Shown piece after piece: positions 7,196-15,366 of a stretch of 64,000 nt of DNA; position 1 is the stretch's first letter; each line of letters opens with the position of its first letter. A program made the position numbers and the translations under genes. The stretch is from Paractinoplanes lichenicola (lineage in GTDB: Bacteria; Actinomycetota; Actinomycetes; Mycobacteriales; Micromonosporaceae), in NCBI RefSeq assembly GCF_016785085.1, contig NZ_JAENHO010000013.1:248001-312000 (forward strand), written 5' to 3'. The notes beneath the pieces were generated by a model. It did no database searches. It saw only the letters and a list, made by a program, of their open reading frames with translations, and had not been told where the DNA came from.

Positions 7196-8366
7196 AATAA
7201 CGAGGTCGCAGCGGGAAGGTCACCGTCACCGTCGTTCCCTGATCATGACCGAAGCGCAGAACGCCCCCGTGCTCACGCACCAGGCCGCGGATCAGCCGCA
7301 GCCCGACATGCCCAGCGGGAGCGACCGCGCTCGGGTCGAAGCCGGTCCCGTCGTCGGTCACGGTCAGGCGGACGCTCGACGCGCAGACCTCGACCACGAG
7401 CCGGATCGTGCCGGCCCCGGCATGGTGGATGGCATTGCGGACGAGTTCCCCGCCGACGCTGAGCAGGACCGGCGCGAGGGCTGCCGGCAGCTCAGGCAGC
7501 GCCGGCACGGCGGTCGTGATCGCGGGCGACGGGCCGTCCGGCCGCAGCCGGGCCACCAGATCGGCGAAGTGTGCGGGCAGGTGGTCCCCGGCCGGCTCGG
7601 GCGGGACCAGCTCGCTCAGCAACGCCCTGATCTGCCCGATCTCGCCGGTCAGGATCGCGTGCAGACGGTCGGCCAGCTCGCCGCGGGTCACCCCGGCCCG
7701 GGCCAGGTCGGCCTCCCCCGCGTTGCGCAGGTTGTCCACCAGCATGCGGGCGCCGGCCAGCTCGGGGAGGACATCGTCGTGCAGGCGGCGGGCCAGGTCA
7801 CGACGGGTCGGGCCGGGATCGCGCCGAGCCTGTCGAGTCCCCAGCAGCGCCACGGGAAGGACAAGCAGCATGGCAACCACGACAACGGCCACCCAACCGG
7901 TCACCGTGGCGTCGACCGGGACGTACAACTCGAGCTGGGTGGCGTTGCCGCGGGCGTCCTGGAACGCGAAGAACACCTCCCTCGTCGCGCCGGCCAGCGA
8001 CCGCTCATAGCGGTGGTTCTCGTCGCCGGGAACGGAAGCCGTGCCGGAACTCGGGTGTTCGACCAGGCCCTCGGTGCGTGGCTCGTCGGAGAAGACAACG
8101 GTCGCGCGGTCGCCCCGCACTGCGAGAACCTTGACGCGTTTCACCACGCCGTCAGCCAGGAACGGCTGCAAGTGCCTGAGCAGCCCCACCCGATCAATGC
8201 CGCCGGGCTGCCGGAAGTCCTGCGACGCCATGGGCGTCAGCAACGCGGCCGCCACACCCCGGGCAAGATGCCCGGCGTCGCGATCGGACAGCCGCCGTAC
8301 GCCGACGCTCACCAGCAGGGCGAGCACGACCGCCACCGCGGCGCACCGCACGATTACGGCGCGCAC
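7182..8366 (-). CDS. Sensor histidine kinase (HisKA_3/NarX-like)
   Basis: 394 aa. TM1 at about 5-24, an extracellular sensor region of ~130 residues, TM2 at about 160-185, then a DHp helix with ARRLHDDVLPELAG (phospho-acceptor His) and a HATPase domain with an N-box GGELVRNAIHHA and G-box DDGTGF. Such kinases pair with NarL/LuxR-type regulators. The regulator gene at 8370 is immediately upstream with only 3 bp between, so the two form one unit. The sensor region has no motif I recognise. Divergence from an iron ABC transporter makes iron or an envelope signal plausible. Confidence 0.88.
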   Translation of the reverse strand: MRAVIVRCAAVAVVLALLVSVGVRRLSDRDAGHLARGVAAALLTPMASQDFRQPGGIDRVGLLRHLQPFLADGVVKRVKVLAVRGDRATVVFSDEPRTEGLVEHPSSGTASVPGDENHRYERSLAGATREVFFAFQDARGNATQLELYVPVDATVTGWVAVVVVAMLLVLPVALLGTRQARRDPGPTRRDLARRLHDDVLPELAGARMLVDNLRNAGEADLARAGVTRGELADRLHAILTGEIGQIRALLSELVPPEPAGDHLPAHFADLVARLRPDGPSPAITTAVPALPELPAALAPVLLSVGGELVRNAIHHAGAGTIRLVVEVCASSVRLTVTDDGTGFDPSAVAPAGHVGLRLIRGLVREHGGVLRFGHDQGTTVTVTFPLRPRYSYKM

Positions 8367-8369
8367 GGT

Positions 8370-8981
8370 TCAGTACCGGGAGCCGACGGTGATCAGGCCG
8401 AGCCGCTCGGCCGACACCACGGCGTCGAGCTGCGTCTGCACACCCAGCTTGGCCAGCACAGCCTTGATGTGCCCGCGGGCGGTGTGGAGCGAGATGCCCA
8501 GGGTGGCGGCGGCTCGCGTGGCGTCGTGACCCTGCCCGAGCTCGCGCAGCACGTCGAGCTCACGATGGGTCAGCCCGACGGGCGGCTGCCGCAACCCCGC
8601 CACAACCTGCGGGCGGGCCGGATCGGCCGACCTGATCACAGTCAGGATCTCGGTCAGCGGCAGATCCTTGCCCAGAAAGGCCGCCGCGCCGGCGGCGAGC
8701 GCCCGGTCGGCCAGGTCGGCCTTCGGGTGGGCGGTGAGCACGACGATCGGCGCATCGGGGCGCATCGCGCGCAGACGGGCGACGACATCGAGCCCGCCCG
8801 CATCGGGCAACTGCAGATCCACGACCGCAACCGCGTACGGGATGGCGGCGGCCTTGGCCAAGCCGTCGCGGGCCGTGTAGGCCACCGCCGCGCAGCACAG
8901 GTCGGGCTGCAGCTCCAGGCTCAGCGCCAGCGAGTCCACCAGGACCCGGTGGTCATCGACCAGCAGGACCGGCAGGCGCAT
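8370..8981 (-). CDS. NarL/LuxR-family response regulator
   Basis: 203 aa. N-terminal receiver domain MRLPVLLVDDHRVLV with phospho-acceptor Asp in VAVVDLQLPD and a Lys in FLGKDLP; C-terminal LuxR-type HTH with LTHRELDVLRELGQGHDATR and HTARGHIKAVLAKLGV. The start at 8981 was chosen at the receiver domain; longer in-frame readings upstream cross the divergent iron promoter and look like read-through. It is divergent from the iron transporter gene at 9069 with an 87-bp shared intergenic region, and is the first gene of the minus-strand cluster. Confidence 0.9.
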   Translation of the reverse strand: MRLPVLLVDDHRVLVDSLALSLELQPDLCCAAVAYTARDGLAKAAAIPYAVAVVDLQLPDAGGLDVVARLRAMRPDAPIVVLTAHPKADLADRALAAGAAAFLGKDLPLTEILTVIRSADPARPQVVAGLRQPPVGLTHRELDVLRELGQGHDATRAAATLGISLHTARGHIKAVLAKLGVQTQLDAVVSAERLGLITVGSRY

Positions 8982-9015
8982 CGTCCACCCCCAATTTTGG
9001 GCACCAAATCGCAAG

Positions 9016-9034
9016 TAAGCCGAGCCTAACCTTC
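9016..9034 (-). promoter_or_regulatory. Predicted iron box (IdeR/DmdR type)
   Basis: Read on the minus strand, GAAGGTTAGGCTCGGCTTA agrees at 14 of 19 positions with the Streptomyces-type iron box TTAGGTTAGGCTCACCTAA (consensus from memory). It lies 34-52 nt before the start of the ferric-iron binding protein and 35-53 nt before the divergent response regulator, so it could govern both. Confidence 0.6.
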
Positions 9035-9068
9035 CTTCGGCAACACCCGAAACACCGAAGGAGCGACC

Positions 9069-10097
9069 GTGCGTCGTCACACATTCGCCGTCGCCGTGAC
9101 CGCAGCCGCCGGGCTGCTCCTCACGGCCTGCGGTTCGTCCGACAACTCGACCGGCAACGGGTCCCAGCCCGCCGCCCTGGTGCTCTACAACGCCCAGCAC
9201 GAGGAGGTCGGCCAGGCCTGGGCCGACGCCTTCACCGCCAAGACCGGCACCAAGGTCGAGGTCCGCAACGGCAGCGACTTCGAGCTGGCCAACCAGATCG
9301 TCGCCGAGGGCGCAGCCTCCCCGGCCGACGTGTTCATCACCGAGAACTCCCCGGCCATGTCGCTGGTCTCGAGCAAGGACCTGTTCGCGCCGGTCGACGC
9401 GGCGACCAAGGACCAGGTGCCGGCCGAGTACTCGTCGAGCAAGGGCGACTGGGTGGGGGTCGCCGCGCGCTCGACCGTCTTTGTCTACAACACCACGCTC
9501 GTGCCCGAGAACCAGCTCCCGGCCTCGATCCTCGACCTGGCCCAGCCGCAGTGGCAGGGCAAGTTCGGCATCTCGCCCAGCGGCGCCGACTTCCAGGCCA
9601 TCGTCAGCGCCGTCTACGAGATCAAGGGCGAGTCCGAGGGCGCCAAGTGGCTCGAGGGCGTCAAGGCCAACGCCAAGGTCTTCCGCGGCAACAGCACCAT
9701 CATGAAGGCCGCCAACGCCGGTGAGGTGCCGGGCGGCGTCATCTACCACTACTACTGGTACGGCGATCAGGCCGACGGCGGCGCCAACAGTGCCAAGACC
9801 AAGCTGAAGTACTTCGGCAACAAGGACGCGGGCGCTTTCGTCAGCGTCTCCGGCGGCGGCGTGCTCAAGTCGAGCAAGAATGGGCCCGCGGCCCAGCAGT
9901 TCCTCGCCTACATGACCGGCGCCGAGGGCCAGAAACTGCTCGCCGACAGCAAGGCCCTCGAATACACCGTCGGCAAGGGCGTCGACGCCAACAAAGCACT
10001 CACCCCGCTGGCCGAGTTGAACGCGCCGGTGGTCGACAACAACGCGCTCAACGGCCCGAAGATCGTCGAGGAGATGCAGCGGGTCGGCCTGCTGTGA
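9069..10097 (+). CDS. Ferric iron ABC transporter, substrate-binding lipoprotein
   Basis: 342 aa from GTG at 9069, with GAAGGAG 5 nt upstream. A lipoprotein signal ends in LLTACGSS (Cys at about 21). The mature protein is of the FbpA/FutA type (VLYNAQHEEVGQAWADAFTA) and carries the tyrosine cluster IYHYYWYGD that binds Fe(III) in this family. Role: extracytoplasmic ferric-iron capture for the permease and ATPase encoded next, with which it overlaps (GTGA at 10094). The iron box in its promoter supports iron repression. Confidence 0.9.
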   Translation: MRRHTFAVAVTAAAGLLLTACGSSDNSTGNGSQPAALVLYNAQHEEVGQAWADAFTAKTGTKVEVRNGSDFELANQIVAEGAASPADVFITENSPAMSLVSSKDLFAPVDAATKDQVPAEYSSSKGDWVGVAARSTVFVYNTTLVPENQLPASILDLAQPQWQGKFGISPSGADFQAIVSAVYEIKGESEGAKWLEGVKANAKVFRGNSTIMKAANAGEVPGGVIYHYYWYGDQADGGANSAKTKLKYFGNKDAGAFVSVSGGGVLKSSKNGPAAQQFLAYMTGAEGQKLLADSKALEYTVGKGVDANKALTPLAELNAPVVDNNALNGPKIVEEMQRVGLL

Positions 10098-11584
10098 CCT
10101 GGTTCGCCGGCAGCCAGCGGGCCGCCGCGGTCGCGGTCGGCCTGCTGGCCCTGCTCCCCCTCGCCTACGTCGCCGCCGGCCTGATCGAGGCCGGTGGCGA
10201 CACCGTGGCGCTGGTCGTGCGCCCTCGCGTCGGCGAACTGCTCACCAACACCGTCGTGCTCGTGGTGCTGGGCATCGCCACCTGCACGATCGTCGGCGCC
10301 GGAGCGGCCTGGCTGGTCGAACGCACCACCCTGCCCGGCCGTGGCGTCTGGACCGCCCTGATGGTCGCGCCCCTTGCGGTGCCGGCCTTCGTCAACAGCT
10401 TCGGCTGGTTCTCGCTGCGCCCGTCCTTCCAGGGCCTCGGCGCCGCGCTGACCGTCACCACGCTGTCTTACTACCCCCTCGTGTATCTCCCGGTCGCCGC
10501 GGCGTTGCGCGGCAGCGACCCGGCCCACGAGGAGATCAGCCGGTCCCTGGGCACCAGCGCGTCCCGTACGTTCGTCCGCGTCGTTCTGCCTCAGCTGCGC
10601 CCCGCCCTGCTGGGTGGTGGCCTGCTCGTGGGGCTGCACCTGCTGGCCGAGTTCGGGGCGCTGCAGGCGCTGCGCTACGACACGTTCACGACCGCGATCT
10701 ATGACCAGTACCAGTCCACGTTCGACGGCTCAGCGGCGACGGCCCTGGCCGGCGTACTGGTGCTGCTCTGCCTGGTGCTGCTCGGCGGCGAACTCGCACT
10801 CGGCCGACAAGCCCGCATTGCCCGTACGGGCTCGGGTGCGGCCCGCCCTGCCCTGCGCCGCCCGGTGAGCCGCTGGTTCCTGGTCGTCCTGGCGCTGCTG
10901 CCGGTCGCGGCCCTCGGGGTTCCGCTCGGCACGCTCGTGCACTGGCTGCTGACCAGCACCTCGGCCGGCTTCCCGGCGGGGCCGCTGCTGAGCGCGACGG
11001 CGTCGACGCTCGGCCTTGCCTTAGGTGGCGCGGCCGTGACGACGGTGCTCGCACTGCCCGTGGCCTGGCTCGTCGTACGGCGGCGGGGACGCCTGAGCAC
11101 GGTGATCGAACGCAGCACGTACGTCGGGAATTCACTGCCCGGCATCGTGGTCGCACTCGCGCTCATCACGGCCGGGATCCGCTGGCTGCCGGCGCTCTAC
11201 CAGAGCACGGCGATGTTGCTTACCGCGTACGCGCTGCTGTTCCTGCCCCGGGCCATGGTGACCTTGCGCGCCGCCTTCGAGCAGGCGCCGCCAGAACTCG
11301 ACGACGTGGCGCGCTCACTCGGCGTCCGGCCGCACGCGGTGCTCTTGCGGGTCGGGCTGCCGCTGATCGCCAAGGGCCTCGGCGCCGGCTTCCTGCTGGT
11401 CTTCCTGGCCGTGGTCACCGAGCTCACGTCCACGCTGCTGCTGGCCCCGATCGGCACCCGCACCCTGGCCACCGGCTTCTGGAATGCCACCAGCGAGATC
11501 AACTACGGCGCCGCCGCCCCGTACGCGCTGCTCATGATCGTCATCTCGGCGCCCGCCGCCTACCTGCTGGTGCGGCGCGCATGA
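10094..11584 (+). CDS. Ferric iron ABC transporter, fused permease (FbpB-type)
   Basis: 496 aa with about 12 hydrophobic segments. Two BPD_transp_1 halves are recognisable from the duplicated EAA loops: EISRSLGTSASRTFVRVVLP (about residues 151-170) and DVARSLGVRPHAVLLRVGLP (about 402-421). This tandem layout is usual for Fe(III) permeases. It starts at GTG overlapping the stop of the binding protein and ends overlapping the ATG of the ATPase, so all three are coupled. Confidence 0.92.
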   Translation: MTWFAGSQRAAAVAVGLLALLPLAYVAAGLIEAGGDTVALVVRPRVGELLTNTVVLVVLGIATCTIVGAGAAWLVERTTLPGRGVWTALMVAPLAVPAFVNSFGWFSLRPSFQGLGAALTVTTLSYYPLVYLPVAAALRGSDPAHEEISRSLGTSASRTFVRVVLPQLRPALLGGGLLVGLHLLAEFGALQALRYDTFTTAIYDQYQSTFDGSAATALAGVLVLLCLVLLGGELALGRQARIARTGSGAARPALRRPVSRWFLVVLALLPVAALGVPLGTLVHWLLTSTSAGFPAGPLLSATASTLGLALGGAAVTTVLALPVAWLVVRRRGRLSTVIERSTYVGNSLPGIVVALALITAGIRWLPALYQSTAMLLTAYALLFLPRAMVTLRAAFEQAPPELDDVARSLGVRPHAVLLRVGLPLIAKGLGAGFLLVFLAVVTELTSTLLLAPIGTRTLATGFWNATSEINYGAAAPYALLMIVISAPAAYLLVRRA

Positions 11585-12642
11585 GCGGCGTCGAAGTATC
11601 CAGGCTGCGCAAGGCCCACGCGGGAGTGCCGGTGCTCGACGGGCTCGACCTGGCCGCGGCGCACGGCGAACTGACCGCGGTGATCGGACGCTCGGGCAGC
11701 GGCAAGACGACGTTGCTGCGGCTGATCGCCGGCTTCGACCAGCCCGACGACGGCACCATCACCGTCGGCGGCCGGCCGGTGCGTGGCCTGCCGGCCGAGC
11801 ACCGCCGGATCGGCTACGTCACACAGGAAGGCAACCTGTTCCCGCACCTCACGGTGCTGGGAAACGTCGCTTTCGGGCTGCCCTGGCGACGGCGGCGCGG
11901 TCGTCACGGCGTACGGGAATTGCTTGATCTTGTGGGTTTGGACGCCCGCCTCGAGCACCGCTTTCCGCATCAGCTCTCCGGTGGCGAGCAGCAACGCGTC
12001 GCGCTGGCCCGGGCGCTCGCGCCGCAACCCGACGCCGTGCTGCTGGACGAGCCGTTCTCGGCGCTCGACCCGGCGATCCGAGCCGGCACCCGGACAGCCG
12101 TGGCCGCGGCGCTCGCCGCCACCTCGACCACCACGATCCTGGTCACCCACGATCTTTCCGAGGCGTTGTCGCTGGCCACCCGGGTGGCGCTGGTGCGCGA
12201 CGGCACGACCGCACAGCAGGGCAGTCCCGCCGACCTTTATCTGCGACCGGCCGACGCCGCGATCGCCGCCTTCACCGGTGAGGTCTGCGAGCTGCCGGCC
12301 AAGTTGCTGGGCGACCACGCCGCCACCGCCCTGGGATCAGCGCCGATCCCCCGGCCGGCCAACGGCCAGGGCGCCGTTCTCGTACGCCCGGAGCAGCTCG
12401 TCCTCGACCCGGCCGCCCCGACCCACGCGACCGTGCTCGGTGTCGAATTCCGCGGGCACGACGGCCTGCTGCGGCTGGGCACCGACGACGGCGAGGTCAC
12501 CGCACGCTGCCCGGCCCACCTGCTTCCCGCCACCGGCGAGCGGGTCGGCGTACGACTGACCGGGACCGCGCTCGCCACTGTCATTCCTCCTGGGGCAGCC
12601 GAATCCGCATCGCGGCGCCCTCGGCCAGATCGTCGACCGTGA
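11581..12642 (+). CDS. Ferric iron ABC transporter, ATPase (FbpC-type)
   Basis: 353 aa. Walker A GRSGSGKTT (about 38-46), Q-loop region VTQEGNLFPHLTV, signature LSGGEQQRVALARAL, Walker B VLLDEPFSALD, switch histidine in LVTHDLSEA. A C-terminal TOBE-like domain follows. The last ~20 residues are Arg/Pro-rich (ESASRRPRPDRRP) and lie over the 3' end of the convergent kinase gene (12581-12642), which suggests a recently extended or mutated stop. Last gene of the iron operon. Confidence 0.92.
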   Translation: MSGVEVSRLRKAHAGVPVLDGLDLAAAHGELTAVIGRSGSGKTTLLRLIAGFDQPDDGTITVGGRPVRGLPAEHRRIGYVTQEGNLFPHLTVLGNVAFGLPWRRRRGRHGVRELLDLVGLDARLEHRFPHQLSGGEQQRVALARALAPQPDAVLLDEPFSALDPAIRAGTRTAVAAALAATSTTTILVTHDLSEALSLATRVALVRDGTTAQQGSPADLYLRPADAAIAAFTGEVCELPAKLLGDHAATALGSAPIPRPANGQGAVLVRPEQLVLDPAAPTHATVLGVEFRGHDGLLRLGTDDGEVTARCPAHLLPATGERVGVRLTGTALATVIPPGAAESASRRPRPDRRP

Positions 12643-13924
12643 GCGTGCCGCCATGAGCGGTGACGATGTCGCGGGCGATCGCCAGACCCAGACCGGCACC
12701 ACCGTCCTGCCGCGCGCGACTGTCGTCCAGCCGGACGAAACGATCGAAGATGCGCTCCCGGTCGGCGGCCGGGATCGGCGGCCCGTCGTTGCCGACGATC
12801 ACCTCGCCGCCGGCCAGGCTCACGGTGACCCTCTGCCGGGCGTGCCGGACGGTGTTGTCGACCAGGTTGCGCAGCACGCGGTGCAACTGGTCGGGGTCGC
12901 CGCTGACCCGGGCCGGGCCGACCGAGCCCTCGATGCGCAGCTCGGGATGCTCGAGCGCGACCCGCTCCCGCTCGGCGTAGACCAGGTCGTCGAGGTCGAC
13001 GTCCTGACGCCGTACGGGCAGGGCCTGGTCGTCGACGCGGGCGAGCGTGAGCAGGTCGTCGACCAGCTTGGCCATCCGGCCGCTCTCGGTGTGGATCCGG
13101 GTCGCCGAGCGGGCCTCCCCCTCGGCCAGCCCGGCCCCGACCAGCAGATCGGCGTTGGCGTGGATGGTGGCCAGCGGGCTGCGCAGCTCGTGGCTGGCGT
13201 CGGCGACGAAGCGCCGCTGGACCGCCGAGGCCGTCTCGATCCGGTCGAGCATCGTGTTCATCGTGGCGGCCAGGGCGGCGATCTCGTCGTCGGCGGCCGG
13301 CACCGGCAGCCGGGTGTGCAGGTTGCGGGACGTGATCGTCGCGGCCTGCCGGCGCATCGCCTCGACCGGGCGCAGGGTCCGCCCGACGAACAGGAACGTC
13401 GCGCCGCCCACGGCGAGCACCAGCAGGGGCAGGCCGAACAGCAACGCGACCAGGATCGCCTCGGTGCCGTCGTCGACGGCGTCCATCGACTCGGCCACCA
13501 GCACGGTCCGCATTCCCGCGCCGGTGCTGACGCCGGCGGCGACGATCCGGAACGGCGAGTCCTGGCCGAGGCCGAGATGGCGGGTCTGCTGCTGCCGACG
13601 GCCCGCGGCCGGGCGCAGATCGGACACCGGGGGCGCGTCGGTCAGCGCGGGAGACGCCGTTATCACCACGCCCTGGGCGTCGAGGATCTGCACGACGGTG
13701 CGGCCCGGCGAGGACGGCAGCAGGTCGGGCTCGTCGCCGGAGGCCAGCGCCGCGACCAGCTGGGTGGCGCGGTCGCCGGCGGCCACGTTCACGTTGTCGA
13801 TCAGGACGCCGCGGGCGACCACGAGCAGGACGACGCCGGCCAGCAACGACGCGATGGCCACGACCAGACTCGCGGCGAGCGCGGACCGCATCCGGACACC
13901 CAGCCACCGACGTAACCTCAGCAT
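12581..13924 (-). CDS. OmpR-class sensor histidine kinase
   Basis: 447 aa. TM1 at about 13-37, an extracytoplasmic loop of ~115 residues, TM2 at about 158-180, HAMP, then HisKA with the H-box FVADASHELRSPLATIH, N-box LVDNTVRHA, and G-boxes EVIVGNDGP and GAGLGLAI. It is divergent from the response regulator at 14009 and overlaps the convergent ATPase gene by 62 bp. The pair is the obvious candidate to control the repeats at 1345, 13946, 15291 and 15327. The signal is unknown; cell-envelope state is an inference from the target genes. Confidence 0.92.
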   Translation of the reverse strand: MLRLRRWLGVRMRSALAASLVVAIASLLAGVVLLVVARGVLIDNVNVAAGDRATQLVAALASGDEPDLLPSSPGRTVVQILDAQGVVITASPALTDAPPVSDLRPAAGRRQQQTRHLGLGQDSPFRIVAAGVSTGAGMRTVLVAESMDAVDDGTEAILVALLFGLPLLVLAVGGATFLFVGRTLRPVEAMRRQAATITSRNLHTRLPVPAADDEIAALAATMNTMLDRIETASAVQRRFVADASHELRSPLATIHANADLLVGAGLAEGEARSATRIHTESGRMAKLVDDLLTLARVDDQALPVRRQDVDLDDLVYAERERVALEHPELRIEGSVGPARVSGDPDQLHRVLRNLVDNTVRHARQRVTVSLAGGEVIVGNDGPPIPAADRERIFDRFVRLDDSRARQDGGAGLGLAIARDIVTAHGGTLTVDDLAEGAAMRIRLPQEE

Positions 13925-13945
13925 GAGATCACGCTAACGGCGCGG

Positions 13946-13961
13946 TTCAGTATTTTCTCAG
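13946..13961 (+). promoter_or_regulatory. Direct repeat TTCAG-N6-CTCAG in the two-component promoter
   Basis: Two pentamers 11 bp apart between the divergent kinase (13924) and regulator (14009). A -10-like CACCCT follows at 13973-13978, at the same offset as in the other three sites, but here a leader with an AGGAGG ribosome site precedes the regulator ATG. The surrounding 20 bp agree with the site at 15327 at 15 positions. Suggests autoregulation. Confidence 0.65.
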
Positions 13962-14008
13962 CTGTTCGCGGGCACCCTGCCCCCGTCGACCGGACCAGGA
14001 GGTAGAGC

Positions 14009-14674
14009 ATGCGGGTGCTCGTCGTGGAGGACGAGGTGGGCCTGGCGGAGACGATCCGCGACGGCCTGAGCCGGGAGGGGTTCACCGTCGACCTGGCCCA
14101 TGACGGTGTCGACGGGCTGTGGACCGCCGCCGAGACACCCCACGGGGCGTACGACGTGATCGTGCTGGACATCATGCTCCCCAAGCTCAGCGGGTACGAA
14201 ATCTGCCGGCAGCTGCGGGCCAAGGGTGTCTGGACCCCGATCCTGATGCTGACCGCCAAGGACGGCGAATACGACCAGGCCGACGCGCTCGATCTCGGTG
14301 CCGACGACTACCTGGTCAAGCCGTTCTCGTTCGTGGTGCTGGTGGCGCACCTGCGGGCGCTGATCCGCCGTGGCGCCCCGGAACGCCCGGCCGTGCTCAC
14401 CGCCGGCGACTTGAGTCTCGACCCGTCCGAGCGCCGGGTGACCCGGGCCGGCGACCCGGTGGCGGTAACGCCACGCGAGTTCGCGCTGCTCGAGTTCCTG
14501 CTGCGCCACCGCGGGCAGGCGGTGACCAAGACGGCGATCATCGAGAACGTCTGGGACGCGCACTTCGACGGCGATCCCAACATCGTCGAGGTCTACATCG
14601 GCTACCTGCGCCGCAAGGTCGGCCGCGAGGCGATCGAGACCGTTCGCGGCGCCGGTTACCGCATGGCCGGCTGA
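14009..14674 (+). CDS. OmpR/PhoB-family response regulator
   Basis: 221 aa. Receiver domain MRVLVVEDEVGLAETIRDGL with phospho-acceptor Asp in VIVLDIMLP (about 52) and Lys in YLVKPFSF (about 102); C-terminal winged helix ending VEVYIGYLRRKVGREAIETV. ATG at 14009 with AGGAGG upstream. Divergent from its presumed kinase; its 3' end overlaps the convergent dedA gene by 19 bp. OmpR-family proteins bind direct repeats with 11-bp periodicity, matching four sites in this window. Confidence 0.93.
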   Translation: MRVLVVEDEVGLAETIRDGLSREGFTVDLAHDGVDGLWTAAETPHGAYDVIVLDIMLPKLSGYEICRQLRAKGVWTPILMLTAKDGEYDQADALDLGADDYLVKPFSFVVLVAHLRALIRRGAPERPAVLTAGDLSLDPSERRVTRAGDPVAVTPREFALLEFLLRHRGQAVTKTAIIENVWDAHFDGDPNIVEVYIGYLRRKVGREAIETVRGAGYRMAG

Positions 14675-15267
14675 CGGTTGCGCAGCAGCTCGACCGCGAC
14701 CGGAATCAGCGACACCACGACGATGCCGATCAGGATCAGCTCGATGTGCGACCGCACGAACGCGACCTGGCCCAGGAAGTACCCCAGCGAGGTCACCCCG
14801 CACCCCCACAGCACCCCGCCGACCACGTTGAAGATCAGGAACGTGCGGTAGTGCATCCGGCCCGCGCCGGCGACGATCGGCGTGAACGTCCGCACGATCG
14901 GCACGAACCGCGCGAGCACGATCGCCCGGGCGCCGTGGCGCTCGAAGAAGCTCCCGGCCCGGGCGAGGTTCTCCTGCTTGAAGAACCGTGAGTCGGGCCG
15001 CTTGAACAGCGCCGGGCCGAACCGCCGGCCGAACAGATAGCCGAACTGGTCGCCGGCCACCGCCGCGATCGAGACGAGCAGGCACACCAGCCACAGCGGC
15101 TGATGCAGCAGCACCCCACCCGCCACCAGCAGGCCGGTGGTGAACAGCAGCGAGTCGCCCGGCAGGAAGAACCCGATGAGCAGCCCGGACTCGGCGAACA
15201 CGATGGCCAGGATGCCGATCAGCCCGACCGTGGTGATCAGAGATGTGGGGTCGAGAAACGAGGTCAT
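14656..15267 (-). CDS. DedA-family membrane protein (polyprenyl-phosphate flippase candidate)
   Basis: 203 aa. Family signatures: GIVFAESGLLIGFFLPGDSLL-type region (about 20-38), GDQFGYLFGRRFG, a conserved Arg pair in RFVPIVRTFTPIVAGAGRM, and several membrane segments. DedA (UptA-type) proteins were recently shown to recycle undecaprenyl phosphate across the membrane (established for the family, not for this protein). The regulatory repeat at 15291 lies 24 nt before its ATG. It is closely similar to the DedA at 22625 over its whole length; the two flank the arabinose-donor operon. Confidence 0.92.
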   Translation of the reverse strand: MTSFLDPTSLITTVGLIGILAIVFAESGLLIGFFLPGDSLLFTTGLLVAGGVLLHQPLWLVCLLVSIAAVAGDQFGYLFGRRFGPALFKRPDSRFFKQENLARAGSFFERHGARAIVLARFVPIVRTFTPIVAGAGRMHYRTFLIFNVVGGVLWGCGVTSLGYFLGQVAFVRSHIELILIGIVVVSLIPVAVELLRNRQPAMR

Positions 15268-15290
15268 GGCGCGAAGGTAGGGACGCGAAC

Positions 15291-15306
15291 CTGAGAAACC
15301 GTTGAA
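15291..15306 (-). promoter_or_regulatory. Direct repeat TTCAA-N6-CTCAG before dedA
   Basis: Read on the minus strand the pentamers are 11 bp apart and end 23 nt before the DedA start codon. A TACCTT hexamer (plus 15274-15279), a good TAnnnT -10 match, sits 6 nt before the ATG. Same architecture as the sites at 1345 and 15327. Confidence 0.65.
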
Positions 15307-15326
15307 GAAGACCGTTTCCTCGTACG

Positions 15327-15342
15327 TTCAGTGATCTCTTAG
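15327..15342 (+). promoter_or_regulatory. Direct repeat TTCAG-N6-CTTAG before the second COG4705 gene
   Basis: Pentamers 11 bp apart, ending 24 nt before the ATG at 15367; a GAGTGT hexamer (15354-15359) occupies the place held by CAGTGT before the paralogue at 1385. If functional, this promoter would drive the whole operon through 22621. Confidence 0.65.
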
Positions 15343-15366
15343 CTCGTGGGGACGAGTGTCTCGGCC

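Noticed and set aside
7110..9029. Long plus-strand open frame over the phosphoesterase, kinase and regulator genes
   Set aside because: Composition is antisense noise; the three minus-strand genes have full motifs.
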